Below, one piece after another: positions 9,057 through 18,173 of a stretch of 64,000 nucleotides of DNA. How positions within the stretch are numbered: the stretch's first letter is position 1; each line of letters starts with the position of its first letter. Under the pieces are notes generated by a model. The model searched no databases. It had not been told where the DNA came from and saw only the letters and a program-made list of their open reading frames with translations. This stretch comes from VRUE01 sp963703235 (GTDB taxonomy: Bacteria; Actinomycetota; Thermoleophilia; Solirubrobacterales; 70-9), in contig OY969802.1 in the NCBI GenBank assembly GCA_963703235.1, positions 682,001 to 746,000 on the forward strand. The letters are read 5' to 3'. The translations under genes were made by a program, and so were the position numbers.

Positions 9057-10363
9057 GCCACCTGCCAACCGTCGCCGTCGTCGGCTTCCCCAACGTCGGC
9101 AAGAGCACCCTGGTCAACCGGCTCGCCGGCGGCCGCGAGGCCGTCACCCACGCCGAGGCGGGGGTGACCCGCGACCGCAAGCGGGTGCCCTGCGAGTGGA
9201 ATGGCGTCGCCTTCGAGCTGCTCGACACCGGCGGCATCGACCTCGCCGATCCCGACGAGCTGGCCGAGGACGTGCGGCGACAGGCCCGGATCGGGATCGC
9301 CGAGGCCGACGCGATCCTGCTGGTCGTCGACGCCCGCGCCGGGGTGCGGGCCGGCGACCTGGAGCTGGCGGGCACGCTGCGAGGCGCCGAGGCCCCGGTC
9401 GTGGTCGTCGTCAACAAAGTCGACCGTCCCGGCGACGAGCACCTGACGGCGGAGTTCCACCAGCTCGGCCTCGGCGACCCGCTCGCCGTCTCCGCCACGC
9501 ACGGGCTCGGCAGCGGCGACCTGCTCGACCGGGTGGTCGAGTCGCTCGGCGACCGCCCGCCGCAGCCAGAGGGCTCCGAGCGGGCCAGCGTCGCCGTGAT
9601 CGGCCGCCCCAACGTCGGCAAGTCCTCGCTCGTCAACGCCTTCCTGCAGGACGAGCGGACGATCGTCTCCGAGCGGGCCGGCACGACCCGCGATGCGATC
9701 GACACCGACCTGGAGGTCGAGGGCCGGCAGGTGCGCCTGGTCGACACCGCCGGCCTGCGCCGGCGCGCCAAGGTCGCCGGCAGCGTCGACCACTACGCGC
9801 AGCTGCGCACCGAGCTAGCGGTCGAGCGAGCCGACGTGGCGATCGTCGTCTGCGACGCCTCCGAGGGCGTCACCGCGGAAGACCTGCGGGTCGCCGAGCT
9901 GGCGATGCGGGCCGGCTGCGCGACGCTGCTGGCGCTGAACAAGTGGGACGTGACCGGCACCGACGTCGACGACGCCCGGGCCCGGGTCGAGCGCAAGCTG
10001 CGCCTGCGGCCGGCTGTCATCACCTGCTCGGCGCTGCGCGGCCGCAACGTGCCGAAGCTGCTGCCGAAGGCGCTGGAGCTGGCCGACCGGGCCGCGGAGC
10101 GGATTCCGACCCCGGAGCTGAACCGCTTCGTCAACGACGCCGTCGCCAAGACGCCGCCGCCCTCGCGGCGCGGCCGGCGCCTGCGCCTCTACTACGCGGC
10201 GCAGGTCGAGGAGAGCCCGCCGCGGATCGCGATCCAGGTCAACGACCGGCGCCTGATCGTCCGCGACTGGGCCTACCACCTGGAGAACCGGCTGCGCGAG
10301 ACCTACGCCCTCGAGGGCGTCCCCCTCGTCATCGACTACGTCCCGCGCAAGCGGGACCGCTGA
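9053..10363 (+). CDS. der: Ribosome biogenesis GTPase Der (EngA)
   Basis: 436 residues with two tandem Era-type GTPase domains, a layout unique to Der. G1 motifs are GFPNVGKST near residue 11 and GRPNVGKSS near 183; G3 motifs are DTGG and DTAG; G4 motifs are NKVD and NKWD. A C-terminal KH-like domain ends in a basic tail (PRKRDR). Der acts in maturation of the 50S ribosomal subunit. The start is GTG in a GTGA overlap with cmk. Confidence 0.97.
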   Translation: MSHLPTVAVVGFPNVGKSTLVNRLAGGREAVTHAEAGVTRDRKRVPCEWNGVAFELLDTGGIDLADPDELAEDVRRQARIGIAEADAILLVVDARAGVRAGDLELAGTLRGAEAPVVVVVNKVDRPGDEHLTAEFHQLGLGDPLAVSATHGLGSGDLLDRVVESLGDRPPQPEGSERASVAVIGRPNVGKSSLVNAFLQDERTIVSERAGTTRDAIDTDLEVEGRQVRLVDTAGLRRRAKVAGSVDHYAQLRTELAVERADVAIVVCDASEGVTAEDLRVAELAMRAGCATLLALNKWDVTGTDVDDARARVERKLRLRPAVITCSALRGRNVPKLLPKALELADRAAERIPTPELNRFVNDAVAKTPPPSRRGRRLRLYYAAQVEESPPRIAIQVNDRRLIVRDWAYHLENRLRETYALEGVPLVIDYVPRKRDR

Positions 10364-10398
10364 AGGCGCTGGCCGGTTTGCGCAGATAGGATTTGTCC

Positions 10399-11640
10399 AT
10401 GTCTCTAGCAGAAGGGGAGTACCTGTTCACGTCGGAGTCGGTGACCGAGGGCCACCCCGACAAGGTCTGCGACCAGATCTCCGACGCCGTCCTCGACGCC
10501 GTGATGACGGGGGACCCAGAGGGCCGCGTCGCCTGCGAGTCCCTGGTCAACACCGGCATGGCGGTCGTCTCGGGTGAGATCTCGACCGACGTTCACCTCA
10601 ACGTTCCCGAGATCGTCCGCGAGACGATCCGCAAGATCGGCTACGACCACGGCGACTACGGCTACAACTGCGACCACATCTCGGTCATCGTCTCGCTCGA
10701 CGAGCAGTCGCCCGACATCGCCCAGGGCGTCGACCAGGCGCTGGAGACCCGTGTCGACCCGGGTGACGACGACGAGCTCGACGTCGCCGGCGCCGGCGAC
10801 CAGGGAATGATGTTCGGCTACGCGACCGACGAGACCGAGGCGCTGATGCCGATGCCGATCCACATCGCGCACCGGCTCGCAGAGCGGCTGGCGGCGGTTC
10901 GCAAGGACGGCAGCCTCGGCTACCTCGGGCCCGATGGCAAGACGCAGGTCTCGGTCCGCTACGCGGACGGCCGCCCGGTCAAGGTCGAAAAGCTCCTGAT
11001 CTCGACCCAGCACGCGGCCGAGGTCGACTCGCAGCAGCAGATCAAGGGCGACCTCTGGGAGAGCGTCGTGCTGCCCGTGCTCGGGGCCGAGGTTCCCGGG
11101 ATGTACGAGGAGGAGGCGCTGCGCGAGAGCTTCCTCGTCAACCCGACCGGCAAGTTCGTGATCGGCGGCCCGGTCGGCGACGCCGGCCTCACCGGTCGCA
11201 AGATCATCGTCGACACCTACGGGGGCATGGCCCGCCACGGCGGCGGCGCCTTCTCCGGCAAGGACCCCTCCAAGGTCGACCGCTCGGCCGCCTACGCGGC
11301 CCGCTACGTGGCCAAGAACGTCGTCGCGGCGGGGCTGGCGCAGCGCTGCGAGGTCCAGGTCGCCTACGCGATCGGGGTCGCGCACCCGGTCTCGCTGATG
11401 GTCGAGACCTTCGGCACCGGCGTGCTTCCCGACGCCCAGATCTCGCACCTGGTCGAGACCGAGTTCGACCTGCGGCCAGGCGCCTTCCGCAGCTACCTCG
11501 ACTTGCACCGGCCGATCTTCCAGAAGACCGCCTCGTACGGGCACTTCGGCAGGGACGACGAGGACTTCACCTGGGAGCGCACCGACCGGGCTGACGCTCT
11601 CCGCGACGCTGCCGGGTCGGTAGCGGCGACCCCGGCTTAG
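10399..11640 (+). CDS. metK: S-adenosylmethionine synthetase
   Basis: 413 residues from ATG 10399; a TTG two codons upstream is possible, but TAGGA at 10387-10391 spaces better with the ATG. The enzyme makes S-adenosylmethionine from methionine and ATP. Signatures are TSESVTEGHPDK at the N-terminus, GAGDQGMMFGYA near residue 130 (ATP binding) and GGGAFSGKDPSKVDRS near 290 (glycine-rich loop), covering the three-subdomain fold. The 35 nt between der and metK are too short for a SAM riboswitch and none is visible. The stop overlaps that of the convergent PH-domain gene by 4 nt. Confidence 0.97.
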   Translation: MSLAEGEYLFTSESVTEGHPDKVCDQISDAVLDAVMTGDPEGRVACESLVNTGMAVVSGEISTDVHLNVPEIVRETIRKIGYDHGDYGYNCDHISVIVSLDEQSPDIAQGVDQALETRVDPGDDDELDVAGAGDQGMMFGYATDETEALMPMPIHIAHRLAERLAAVRKDGSLGYLGPDGKTQVSVRYADGRPVKVEKLLISTQHAAEVDSQQQIKGDLWESVVLPVLGAEVPGMYEEEALRESFLVNPTGKFVIGGPVGDAGLTGRKIIVDTYGGMARHGGGAFSGKDPSKVDRSAAYAARYVAKNVVAAGLAQRCEVQVAYAIGVAHPVSLMVETFGTGVLPDAQISHLVETEFDLRPGAFRSYLDLHRPIFQKTASYGHFGRDDEDFTWERTDRADALRDAAGSVAATPA

Positions 11641-12140
11641 CCCGGCGGCTGCGCCTCGCCCAGGCCGTGGGCGCCGGCCGAGGCGGCCCCGGTCGCCTGA
11701 TCGACGCTGTGGACGACGTCCTCGGGGTCGGCGACGCCGGCGAAGACGAAGTTGTAGTCGTCGGTGGCGGCGGTGTCGAAGTCGACGTCGCCGATCTGCA
11801 TCAGCCGCTGGTAGACGGACTGACTGTAGTTGACGTTCTGGACCCGCTCCAGCCGCGTCTCCTGGACCTCGCGGGAGACGATCCCGCGCTTGATGTTGAG
11901 GCGGCGGTCGGTGATCGTGTAGGTGGTGGCAACGCGTTTGACGAAGCCGATCAGCACCGTCAGCCCAATTACGACGAGGACGACGAGGAAGACCGTGCCG
12001 CCGCTCGCGTCGAAGAGCTTGGCGACGACACCGGCAAGCGCCGCGACCAGGACTCCCTTCAGGTAGAAGCCGAGGATCGCGCGCCACGAGGGGTGGCCCT
12101 CGAAGATCACGCGCTCGCCGGGGCTGAGGTTGAGGCCCAT
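11637..12140 (-). CDS. Membrane protein with bacterial PH domain (bPH2, YdbS-like)
   Basis: 167 residues from ATG 12140. An N-terminal segment (LSPGERVIFEGHPSW) typical of bPH2 proteins precedes two closely spaced hydrophobic stretches (about residues 20-37 and 45-65) that should form a membrane hairpin. The PH-like domain follows (TYTITDRRLNIKRGIVSREVQ). Family members sit in the membrane with the PH domain facing the cytoplasm, and their function is poorly defined. It is divergent from priA with 47 nt between the two starts and convergent with metK. A longer reading to 12176 would add 12 unlikely residues. Confidence 0.85.
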   Translation of the reverse strand: MGLNLSPGERVIFEGHPSWRAILGFYLKGVLVAALAGVVAKLFDASGGTVFLVVLVVIGLTVLIGFVKRVATTYTITDRRLNIKRGIVSREVQETRLERVQNVNYSQSVYQRLMQIGDVDFDTAATDDYNFVFAGVADPEDVVHSVDQATGAASAGAHGLGEAQPPG

Positions 12141-12187
12141 CGCGGGGAGGATATCCCGCCGTCCGTCCGCCGCCATACCGTGGCCCG

Positions 12188-14373
12188 GTGATCGCCAAGG
12201 TCGAGCCGCTGACCACCGCCCGCGCTCTGCGCGGGCCGTTCGACTACCGCTTGCCGGAGGCGATGGAGGACCTCGGAGTGGGCAGCGTCGTGCGGGTCCC
12301 GTTCGGGAACCGGCGAGCGCTGGGGGTGGTCGTCGAGCTGGCCGAGAAGTCGGAGCTGCCGCCGGAGCGGCTGGCCGAGCCGCTGGAGGCGCTCGAGGCC
12401 GGCGCCCCGTCCGAGCTGGTCGGGCTCGGTCTCTGGGTCGGCCGCGAGTACTGCTCGACCCCGGCCCGCGGGCTGCAGCTGGTGCTGCCGCCGGGGACCG
12501 GCGCCGGCGGACAGCGGGTGCGGACGCGGACCGAGCTGCGGGCGGAGATCTCCGCCGCCGGCGAGGAGGCGTTGGCCACTGGCGGTCGCCTCGGGGCGCG
12601 CCAGCGCGCCGTGCTGGAGGCGCTGGGAGCGGGTGAGATGTCCGCCGCCGAGCTGGCAGCGGCGGTCGGGGCGGACCGCCAGGTCCTGCGCCGGCTCGAG
12701 CAGCGAGGGCTGATCGCGACCCGCAGCTCGCGGCTGCAGCGCCGGCCCGGTCACGCCGAGGTGGGCGCCGCGCGAGGCCGTCCGCGGTTGCTGGAGGAGC
12801 AACAGGGCGCTGTCGGCGAGATCGTCGCCGCTCTCGACGGCGGGGCGGGTGCGCCGCGCAGCCTGCTCCTGTACGGCGTCACCGGCTCCGGCAAGACCGA
12901 GGTCTACCTGGCCGCGGTCGAGGCGGCCCTGGCCAGGGGCCGCGGCGCGATCGTCCTCGTGCCGGAGATCGGCCTGGCGCCGCAGGCGGTGGCGCGCTTC
13001 CGGGCGCGCCTGGGCGACCGCGTCGCGGTGCTGCACTCCGCCCTCTCGCCCGGCGAGCGCTACGACGAGTGGCGGCGCCTGCGCGACGGCGAGGCGAGCG
13101 TCTGCGTCGGGCCCCGATCGGCCGTCTTCGCGCCGGTCCGCGACCTCGGTCTGATCGCGATCGACGAGGAGCACGATCCCTCCTACAAGCAGGAGGGGGA
13201 CCCCTGTTACGACGCCCGCACGGTAGCCAGGCGGCGCGCCACCGAAGCGGGCGCGGTCCTGGTCGCCGGCACCGCGACGCCGCGGCCGGAGTCCTGGCTG
13301 GAGCTGCCGCACGTCGAGCTGCCGCGGCGCGTCGACGGGCGCCGTATGCCGCCGGTCGAGGTCGTCGACATGCGCGACGGCGATCGTCGGGCAGGGCCGC
13401 TGCATCCCGCCACCTGGGAGGCGCTCGGCGAGGTGCGCCACAGCGGCGCCAAGGCGATCGTGATGGTCAACCGCCGCGGTTTCGCCCCCTGGCTCACCTG
13501 CCGCTCCTGCGGGCACCACTGGGGCTGCCCGGACTGCGACGTATCGCTGATCGTCCATCGCCACGCGAGCCGCCTCGTCTGCCACCACTGCGCCCACGCC
13601 GAGCCGCTGCCCGGCGCCTGCCCGGAGTGCCGCTCGACGACGCTCTCGCAGGGCGGGGTCGGCAGCGAGCAGGTCGAGTCCCTGTTGGCCGAGCGGCTCG
13701 ACCCGATGCCGGTCTTCCGGCTCGACTCCGACGTCGCCACCGGCCGCGGTGCCCACGCCCGCATCCTCGCCGGCTTCGGCGAGGCCGAGACGGGTGTCCT
13801 CGTCGGCACCCAGATGGTCGCCAAGGGCCACGACTTCCCGGAGGTAACGCTGAGTGCGATCGTCGACGCCGACGCGACCCTGCGCTTCCCCGACTTCCGC
13901 GCCGCCGAGCGGACCTTTGCGATGGTCACCCAGCTGGCCGGTCGCAGCGGCCGCGGCGAGGCGGGGGGAAGACGATCGTGCAGACGCTGGCGCCGCAAGC
14001 GCCGAGCATCCTTCGTGCCGCCCACCACGACGCCGCCGGGTTCCTCGCCACGGAGATAGAGCGCCGCCGCCTGCTCCGCTACCCGCCCTTCTCCAGCCTG
14101 GTCCGGATCGTGCTGCGCTCCGAGGCCGAGCCGCGCCTCGACGAGGCGGCGTCGAAGCTCGCCGGCCTGTTGGGCGCGTTCCTCCCCGCCGGCACCGAAC
14201 TGCTCGGCCCGGCGCCGATGTTCCGCGTCCGCAACCGCCATCGTCGCCGCCTCCTGATCAAGACCGACGAGCGCGAGGCGACCGTCGCCGCGGTCCGCAC
14301 CGCGGTCGAGCGCCTCGCCGCCGACCGCTCCCTGCGCGGTGTCGCGACGGCGGTCGACGTGGACCCGCAATAG
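12188..14373 (+). CDS. priA: Primosomal protein N' (PriA helicase), reading frame broken by an apparent -1 frameshift near 13968
   Basis: PriA restarts stalled replication forks. From GTG 12188 the frame gives about 593 residues: the N-terminal DNA-binding domain, Walker A GVTGSGKTE, DEEH box (AIDEEHDPSYK), the cysteine-rich zinc segments CRSC, CPDC, CHHC and CPEC, and helicase motif VI (QLAGRSGRGE). The frame then breaks at a run of six G (13963-13968) before AAG. The conserved C-terminus (TIVQTLAPQAP onward, about 134 residues) continues in the -1 frame to TAG 14371-14373. Together they give about 727 residues, normal for PriA. One missing G restores the gene. The site reads G GGG GGA in the zero frame, a -1 slippery heptamer. 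A sequencing error, a real mutation or frameshifting are all possible. Helicase motifs are intact, unlike in many actinobacterial PriA proteins. Confidence 0.85.
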
Positions 14374-14449
14374 GGCCTTCTTGACGCTTGCGGGGCCGAC
14401 AAGCCGGCGACTGGGGGGAGACTTCCGGCCCGCACAGCCTTTATGCACG

Positions 14450-14680
14450 GTGGGATCTTTACTTGTCGCTGCAGCTGTTCTCGCCGGTCTAGGAGATGGC
14501 GATATCGCGTTGGCCGATATCAGCACCGTGGCTGTGATCGGTGGGGTTCTCATGGAGGCTGCCGTGCGAATTGGAGGAGCATTGGGAATCGAATCGGAAG
14601 TCGACGGCTGGCGTGAAGGCATGTTCTTCGGTGCCTTGATCGCCTTGGTCTTCTTGCTGTTCGGGGACGCTGGTGCGTAA
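14450..14680 (+). CDS. Hypothetical small membrane protein
   Basis: About 76 residues if read from GTG 14450; the start is uncertain and no clear ribosome binding site is visible. The product has two hydrophobic segments (SLLVAAAVLAGLG and GMFFGALIALVFLLFG) around a short middle part, so it should be a small integral membrane protein. Base composition is less GC-rich than in its neighbours. It lies between priA and def and overlaps or abuts a second small membrane ORF. I recognise no family, and the frame could be fortuitous. Confidence 0.35.
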   Translation: MGSLLVAAAVLAGLGDGDIALADISTVAVIGGVLMEAAVRIGGALGIESEVDGWREGMFFGALIALVFLLFGDAGA

Positions 14681-14681
14681 G

Positions 14682-14873
14682 ATGAGCGCCATGTGGGAGC
14701 GAAGGCTTTTGTCTATGTTGATCCTGGTGCTTCTAGCCTGGGTTGCTGCGACTTTGGACCTGAAGGGGTACGGCGCTCTGGCGATGCTCACCCTGAGCGT
14801 GCCGGTGGCGATCTTCGCGGGGGCGGGCGCGGAGGCATGGCTGCGCAGTCGTCGACGCCGCTCGGTGAGCTGA
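14682..14873 (+). CDS. Hypothetical small membrane protein
   Basis: 63 residues from ATG 14682; ATG 14691 or GTG 14673 are alternatives. The product has a short charged N-terminus (MWERR), two hydrophobic stretches (MLILVLLAWVAATL and ALAMLTLSVPVAIFAGAG) and a very basic C-terminus (LRSRRRRS), which predicts a two-pass membrane protein with both ends inside. It directly follows the other small membrane ORF, so the two may be translated together. No family is recognised. Confidence 0.4.
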   Translation: MSAMWERRLLSMLILVLLAWVAATLDLKGYGALAMLTLSVPVAIFAGAGAEAWLRSRRRRSVS

Positions 14874-14929
14874 GCGGCGCAGCTCGCCAGCCCGCCGCCC
14901 GCGCTGACCCGATCCATACAATCGATCCA

Positions 14930-15568
14930 ATGAGCGACGAGGGGTCCGTTGGGGCCGAGCAGAGCGAGCGCGAGGCGCTCGAAGCGAGGCTGCAGGAGCG
15001 CCGCGAAGCGGCGCTGGCGCAGGTGGTCAAGTTCGGCGATCCGGTGCTCAAGAGCGTTGCCTCGCCGGTCTCCGAGTTCGGGCCGCAGCTGCGGGCGGAG
15101 GTCGAGCGGATGATCGGGATCATGCGCGACGGGATGGGGGTCGGGTTGGCCGCGACCCAGGTCGGGATCCTGCGCCGTGTCCTCGTCTTCCAGGCCGGCC
15201 CCGACTCCGAGCCGACGGCGCTGGTCAACCCGAACGTCGAGTGGCTCTCCGACGACGCGGTGGTTGCCGAGGAGGGCTGCCTCAGCCTGCCCGGAGTGTC
15301 GATGGACGTCGAGCGCCCGCTTCACGCCCGCTTCGGTGGCCGTGACATCGAGGGCGAGGGGGTGACGATCGAGGCCTCGGGGCTCGAGGCGCGCGTCCTC
15401 CAGCACGAGCTCGACCATCTCGACGGCGTCCTGATTCTCGATCGCGCCCCGCGCGAGCAGCGCAAGGGCGCGCTGCGAGCCCTGCGCGAAGGGAGCATCT
15501 ACGCACCGCCGTCCGATCTCGAAGAGGGGGCCGACGAGGAGCACCGCGAGCCTCGCACCGACGCGTGA
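14930..15568 (+). CDS. def: Peptide deformylase
   Basis: 212 residues from ATG 14930; a longer upstream reading has no conserved sequence. Peptide deformylase removes the formyl group from nascent proteins. The three family motifs are present in order: GVGLAATQVG, EEGCLSLPG (the metal-binding Cys) and QHELDHLDG (the HExxH metal site). The C-terminal extension is acidic and polar. The stop overlaps the GTG start of fmt, and this def-fmt-rsmB order is a common translation-initiation and rRNA-modification cluster. Confidence 0.95.
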   Translation: MSDEGSVGAEQSEREALEARLQERREAALAQVVKFGDPVLKSVASPVSEFGPQLRAEVERMIGIMRDGMGVGLAATQVGILRRVLVFQAGPDSEPTALVNPNVEWLSDDAVVAEEGCLSLPGVSMDVERPLHARFGGRDIEGEGVTIEASGLEARVLQHELDHLDGVLILDRAPREQRKGALRALREGSIYAPPSDLEEGADEEHREPRTDA

Positions 15569-16473
15569 GAACCGTCTACCTCGGCACCTCGGACTTCGCC
15601 GCGGCGGTCCTCCGTCGCCTGGCTGGCTCGCGCCACCGGCCGCAACTGGTCGTGACGCCACCCGACCGGCCCAAGGGGCGGGGCCGGCACAGCGGCTCCC
15701 CGCCCGCGGCGGAGGCGGCGCGGGAACTCGGCATCGAGCTTCTGCAGGCGGGGGACGTCAACGACCCGGCGGTCCTGGAGCAAATCCGCAGCACCCGCCC
15801 GGAGGCCGCCGCCGTCTGCGCCTTCGGCCAGTTGATCCGCGAGCCGCTGCTCTCCGAGCTGCCGCTCCTCAACGTCCATCCTTCGCTGCTGCCGCGCTGG
15901 CGCGGCGCAGCTCCGATCGAGCGGGCGATCATGGCCGGCGACGAGCGCACCGGCGTCTGCGTGATGCGGCTCACCGCCGGCCTCGACTCCGGCCCGGTCG
16001 CCCTCGGCGAGGAGTTGCCGATCGGCCTGGAGGACGACTTCGCGAGCCTCTCGGAGAAGCTGGCGGCGCTGGGCGGAGAGCTGCTGGTCGGGGCGCTCGA
16101 CCGCGAGGATGCGGGTGAGCTCGAGTTCGACGAGCAGGACGAGGCGGGCGCAACCTACGCCGAGAAGGTCGACCCGGCCGAGCGCCGCCTCGACCCGAGC
16201 CGGCCCGCGACCGAGCTGGCCCGAACCGTGCGGGCGCTGACGCCGCACATCGGCGCCTACCTGGAGGTGGGCGGTGGCGACGAACGGCTCGGGGTGCGGC
16301 GGGCGCGTGCCGTCGACGTCGCCGTCAGGACCGGCGAGGTCCGAGCCGAGTGGGGGGCGCTGCTGCTCGGCTGCGCCCGCGGCGCACTGCGGCTCGAGGT
16401 CGTGCAGCCGCCCGGGGGCAGGCCGATGGCGGCCGACGCCTACCTGCGCGGCCACCCGGTTCCCGCGCTGTGA
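15565..16473 (+). CDS. fmt: Methionyl-tRNA formyltransferase
   Basis: 302 residues from GTG 15565 (GTGA overlap with def). It formylates initiator Met-tRNA with 10-formyltetrahydrofolate. The N-terminal Rossmann domain opens with YLGTSDFA, the substrate loop PPDRPKGRG is present, and the catalytic segment LNVHPSLLPRWRGAAPIERA includes the conserved Asn and His. A C-terminal oligonucleotide-binding-like domain follows from about residue 205 (TYAEKVDPAERRLD). It works with def to add and then remove the formyl group. Confidence 0.96.
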   Translation: MRTVYLGTSDFAAAVLRRLAGSRHRPQLVVTPPDRPKGRGRHSGSPPAAEAARELGIELLQAGDVNDPAVLEQIRSTRPEAAAVCAFGQLIREPLLSELPLLNVHPSLLPRWRGAAPIERAIMAGDERTGVCVMRLTAGLDSGPVALGEELPIGLEDDFASLSEKLAALGGELLVGALDREDAGELEFDEQDEAGATYAEKVDPAERRLDPSRPATELARTVRALTPHIGAYLEVGGGDERLGVRRARAVDVAVRTGEVRAEWGALLLGCARGALRLEVVQPPGGRPMAADAYLRGHPVPAL

Positions 16474-17867
16474 GCTCGGGCGGTCGCGTCGCGCCCGCCC
16501 GCGCCCTCGCCTTCGCGACGATCCGGGCGACGTTCGAGGAGGAGGAGGCCCACACCGAGCGCGCCTTCCGGGCGGCGGCCGACGAGCTGGGGCTGGAGGG
16601 ACGGGAGCGCGCCCAGGCGCAGCGCCTCGCCTACGGCGCCGTGCAGCGGCGCGGCACTGCCGATGCCGCGATCGAAGGGCTCGCCGAGCGCTCGCTGCGG
16701 CTGCTCGACCCACCCGTGCTGGCCGCGCTCCGCCTCGGCCTCTTCGAGCTGCTGTTTGCCGACGCGACGCCGGACCACGCCGCCGTCGACCAGGCCGTCG
16801 AGCTGGTCAAGGGCGCCGGCGCGGGCCACGCCGGCGGGCTGGTCAACGCGGTGCTGCGCCGCGCCGCGCGCGAACGGGAGGCTCTGGTCGCCGACCTGCT
16901 CGGCGACGATTCGACCCCAGAGCGGGCCGCCGTCGCCCACTCGGCGCCGCTCTGGCTGACGCGAATGTGGTTCCAGGACCTCGGCGCCGATGCCGCTCGC
17001 TCGCTGCTGGCCGCCTGCAACGAGCCGGCCGAGGTCGGGTTCCGGGTCAACACCTTGCGCGACGACCGCGAGACGGTGCTGGCGAGGTTGAGAGATGCAG
17101 GGGTCGAGGCGCGAGCGCCTAAGGCGCCCTGGCCGCTCGCCGCGCCGGAGGCGATCGTCGTCGCCGGCCGGACCGGCGGCGCGGTCCCCGAGCTGGTCGA
17201 GGCGGGCCGGCTGACCCCGCAGAGCCGCGGCTCGGCCGCGGTGGTCGAGGTGCTCGACCCCCAGCCGGGCGAGCACGTCCTCGACCTCTGCGCCGGCCCG
17301 GGCATCAAGACCGGTCAGATCGCGGCGCGGATGGGCGACCGCGGCGAGACGATCTCGGTCGAGCCGGACCCGGCGAGGGCCGCCGAAGTGGCGGCGCAGG
17401 CGCGCCGGCTCGGCCTGCGCAGCGTCACCGTGGCCGAGCTCGACGCCGCGCAGGCGCCGATGGCGCCGGGGCTCGACCGCGTCCTCGTCGACGCCCCCTG
17501 TTCGGATCTCGGCGCGCTCGCCTCGCGGCCGGATGCGCGCTGGCGCAAGTCGCCGCGCACGGTCGAGCGGCTCGCGGAGCTCCAGCGCCGCATCCTGGAG
17601 AGCGCGGCGGCAGCTCTGCGCCCGGGCGGGACCCTCGTCTACGCGACCTGCACGATCTCGCGCCGCGAGGGCGAGGAGCAGGTCGCGGCCCTGCTCGCCA
17701 CGGCGGCAGCGGGCGAGGCGCCGCGGCTCTCCGCCGACGACCTCGGCTCCCTCGCTCCGGATCTCGCCTCCCCGCACGATTCGCGCTGCCTGCAGCTGCG
17801 CCCCGACCGCGACAGCACCACCGGCTTCTTCATCTGCCGCCTGAGAAGGGATGATGGGGAGCGATGA
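16470..17867 (+). CDS. rsmB: 16S rRNA (cytosine-967-C5)-methyltransferase RsmB
   Basis: 465 residues from GTG 16470 (GTGA overlap with fmt). An N-terminal NusB-like RNA-binding domain (about residues 1-150) is followed by an SAM-dependent methyltransferase domain. The SAM motif VLDLCAGPGIKTGQIA lies near residue 270, DAPCSDLGALASRPDARW holds the PC catalytic-site motif, and YATCTISRREGEEQ holds the nucleophilic Cys. The enzyme methylates C967 of 16S rRNA (E. coli numbering). It is the last gene of the def-fmt-rsmB run. Confidence 0.95.
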   Translation: MSSGGRVAPARALAFATIRATFEEEEAHTERAFRAAADELGLEGRERAQAQRLAYGAVQRRGTADAAIEGLAERSLRLLDPPVLAALRLGLFELLFADATPDHAAVDQAVELVKGAGAGHAGGLVNAVLRRAAREREALVADLLGDDSTPERAAVAHSAPLWLTRMWFQDLGADAARSLLAACNEPAEVGFRVNTLRDDRETVLARLRDAGVEARAPKAPWPLAAPEAIVVAGRTGGAVPELVEAGRLTPQSRGSAAVVEVLDPQPGEHVLDLCAGPGIKTGQIAARMGDRGETISVEPDPARAAEVAAQARRLGLRSVTVAELDAAQAPMAPGLDRVLVDAPCSDLGALASRPDARWRKSPRTVERLAELQRRILESAAAALRPGGTLVYATCTISRREGEEQVAALLATAAAGEAPRLSADDLGSLAPDLASPHDSRCLQLRPDRDSTTGFFICRLRRDDGER

Positions 17868-17891
17868 GCGACCTGGGCGGGCGATAGGGCG

Positions 17892-18104
17892 ATGCTGCAA
17901 CGTGCCAAGTGCCCCGGCTGCGACGAGCCCTGGCTGCGCCCGACGCAGCTGCCGGGCCGTTTCCGCTGCGTGTACTGTCTGCGCCGCTTCGAGCTGGTCT
18001 CGCAGTGCCCGAACTGCGGCGAACACCAGACGATCGCGCGGATGAGCACGACCGAGGACATGACCTGTCAGATCTGCGGCGACTCGATGCTGAGGCCGAT
18101 CTGA
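17892..18104 (+). CDS. Small double zinc-ribbon protein
   Basis: 70 residues from ATG 17892. Four CxxC pairs are spaced as two zinc ribbons: CPGC, CVYC, CPNC and CQIC. Between the first two lies a basic patch (PGRFRCVYCLRRF). Nothing else is recognisable, so nucleic-acid or protein binding is only inferred from the fold type. It lies 24 nt after rsmB and 69 nt before the large helicase gene, so it could belong to either group. Confidence 0.7.
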   Translation: MLQRAKCPGCDEPWLRPTQLPGRFRCVYCLRRFELVSQCPNCGEHQTIARMSTTEDMTCQICGDSMLRPI

Positions 18105-18173
18105 GGAGCCCGTCCGCCAAGCTCGTATCTCTAAAGACTCCGTTCGTTCGCGCGAATCTGTAGAAATCCGTCG

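Noticed and set aside
10364..10398. SAM riboswitch ahead of metK
   Set aside because: Only 35 nt separate der and metK and no riboswitch core is present.
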